Source: JADGRB01 sp035648655 (lineage in GTDB: Bacteria > Myxococcota_A > Polyangia > Fen-1088). From it: a stretch of 8,236 nt of DNA. Position numbers and translations under genes: made by a program. Of the stretch, positions 7,560-8,236 are shown one piece after another. Location: assembly GCA_035648655.1 (NCBI GenBank), contig DASRLC010000018.1:1-8236 (forward strand), given 5' to 3'. Within the stretch, counting starts at the first letter, position 1. Every line of letters starts with the position of its first letter. The notes under the pieces were generated by a model. The model did no database searches, had not been told where the DNA came from, and was given only the letters and a program-made list of their open reading frames with translations.

Positions 7560-8236
7560 GCCGAGGCCGGTTTCTGTGCGGGCAACGGAACGCTGACACT
7601 GACGGTCGTGCCGTGGCCCGGCGAGGACTCCACCGTCATCGAGCCGCCGATGAGATGCATGCGCTCGCGCATGCCCAACAGGCCCAACTGGATCTCGGAC
7701 TGGGCCTGGGCCACATCGAAGCCCTTCCCATCGTCCTCGACGACCAGGCGAACCACGGTCGGCGTCTGGTGAATCAGAACGCTCACGTGCTTGGGCGCAG
7801 CGTGTTTTCCGGCGTTGGTCAGCGCCTCCTGTGCCACCCGATAGAGAGCGATCTCGACCACCTCGGCCAGGCGTGGCAGTCGGGCGCCCGTGACTTGCAG
7901 GTCGATCACGAACCCGGCGTTCCGGGAGGTCTCGGCGGATAGTCGCTCCAGCGCCTCCTCGAGCCCCAGATCGTCCAGCGCGCTCGGGCGCAGGCCGCGG
8001 GCCATCCGCTGAACGCCCGCCAGGGCGGACGCCACCAATCCCCGCAACTTGCCCGCCGCCTCGAGCGCCTGGTCGAGGTGCCGCGACTCCTCGACGGCGC
8101 GCAGGCCCACCAGCAGCGAGGTGAGGGTCTGGGCCGTCTCGTCGTGCAGCTCGCGGGCAATTCGCCGCCGCTCCTCCTCCTGCGCCGAGAGCACGTCGCT
8201 GAGCAGCGCGCGGATGGTCTGTTCGGCGTACCGGCG
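7556..8236 (-). CDS. Sensor histidine kinase, NarL/DesK class (HisKA_3 + HATPase), N-terminus cut by the window edge
   Basis: The C-terminal catalytic half of a histidine kinase. The frame is open to the right edge, and bases 8195-8236 continue as an in-frame, helix-like stretch (RRYAEQTIRALLSD). The GTG at 8192-8194 is therefore not the true start, and the sensory domain is outside the window. Numbered from that GTG, the dimerisation/phosphoacceptor motif is ARELHDETAQ with H17. HDxxxQ is the motif that supports phosphatase activity in this class. The ATPase domain follows: N-box QEALTNAGKHA (N127), G1 box DDGKGFD (154-160), GLLGMRERM (171-179) and a final GHGTTV (193-198). It should autophosphorylate and pass phosphate to D55 of the overlapping regulator. 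The signal is unknown because the sensor region is missing. No membrane segment is visible in the part present. Confidence 0.95.
   Translation of the reverse strand, partial: RRYAEQTIRALLSDVLSAQEEERRRIARELHDETAQTLTSLLVGLRAVEESRHLDQALEAAGKLRGLVASALAGVQRMARGLRPSALDDLGLEEALERLSAETSRNAGFVIDLQVTGARLPRLAEVVEIALYRVAQEALTNAGKHAAPKHVSVLIHQTPTVVRLVVEDDGKGFDVAQAQSEIQLGLLGMRERMHLIGGSMTVESSPGHGTTVSVSVPLPAQKPASA

Overview
The window is GC-rich bacterial DNA with strong G/C preference at third codon positions, and it is densely coding. The complete regulatory core of a primary sigma factor (RpoD) with a long non-conserved insert, together with a phosphate-porin-like outer membrane protein, points to a Gram-negative bacterium. 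A deltaproteobacterial or myxobacterial lineage fits best, but this is an inference from gene style and GC content. No 16S or other taxonomic marker is present.

Layout: (1) 2-1897 (+) is rpoD. The frame is open to the left edge, so its N-terminus may lie outside the window. (2) 1898-2080 is the only sizeable non-coding gap and should hold the promoter for what follows. (3) 2081-6839 (+) is a tightly packed array of four clear genes and one possible small one: an exported YceI-like protein, an outer-membrane porin of the phosphate-selective type, a possible 33-codon small ORF, an unrecognised 163-aa probably helical protein, and a 716-aa ATPase with three KaiC/RecA-like domains. Junctions are an ATGA overlap, a 7-nt gap, a GTGA overlap and a 13-nt overlap, so one transcript is likely. 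(4) 6840-6890 is a short convergent junction with a perfect 8-bp inverted repeat. (5) 8236-6891 (-) is a two-component pair: a NarL/DesK-type histidine kinase cut by the right edge, overlapping by ATGA a LuxR/NarL-type response regulator.

How they may work together: the ATPase has three Walker A and three Walker B motifs, and it is translationally linked to the 163-aa protein, which is the best candidate partner. Upstream in the same array are two envelope proteins, so an envelope or nutrient-responsive role for the KaiC-like module is possible. The convergent kinase/regulator pair could be its output or input, but only adjacency supports this. No kaiA or kaiB is present, so nothing here shows a circadian clock. 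The most interesting region is 4112-6839.
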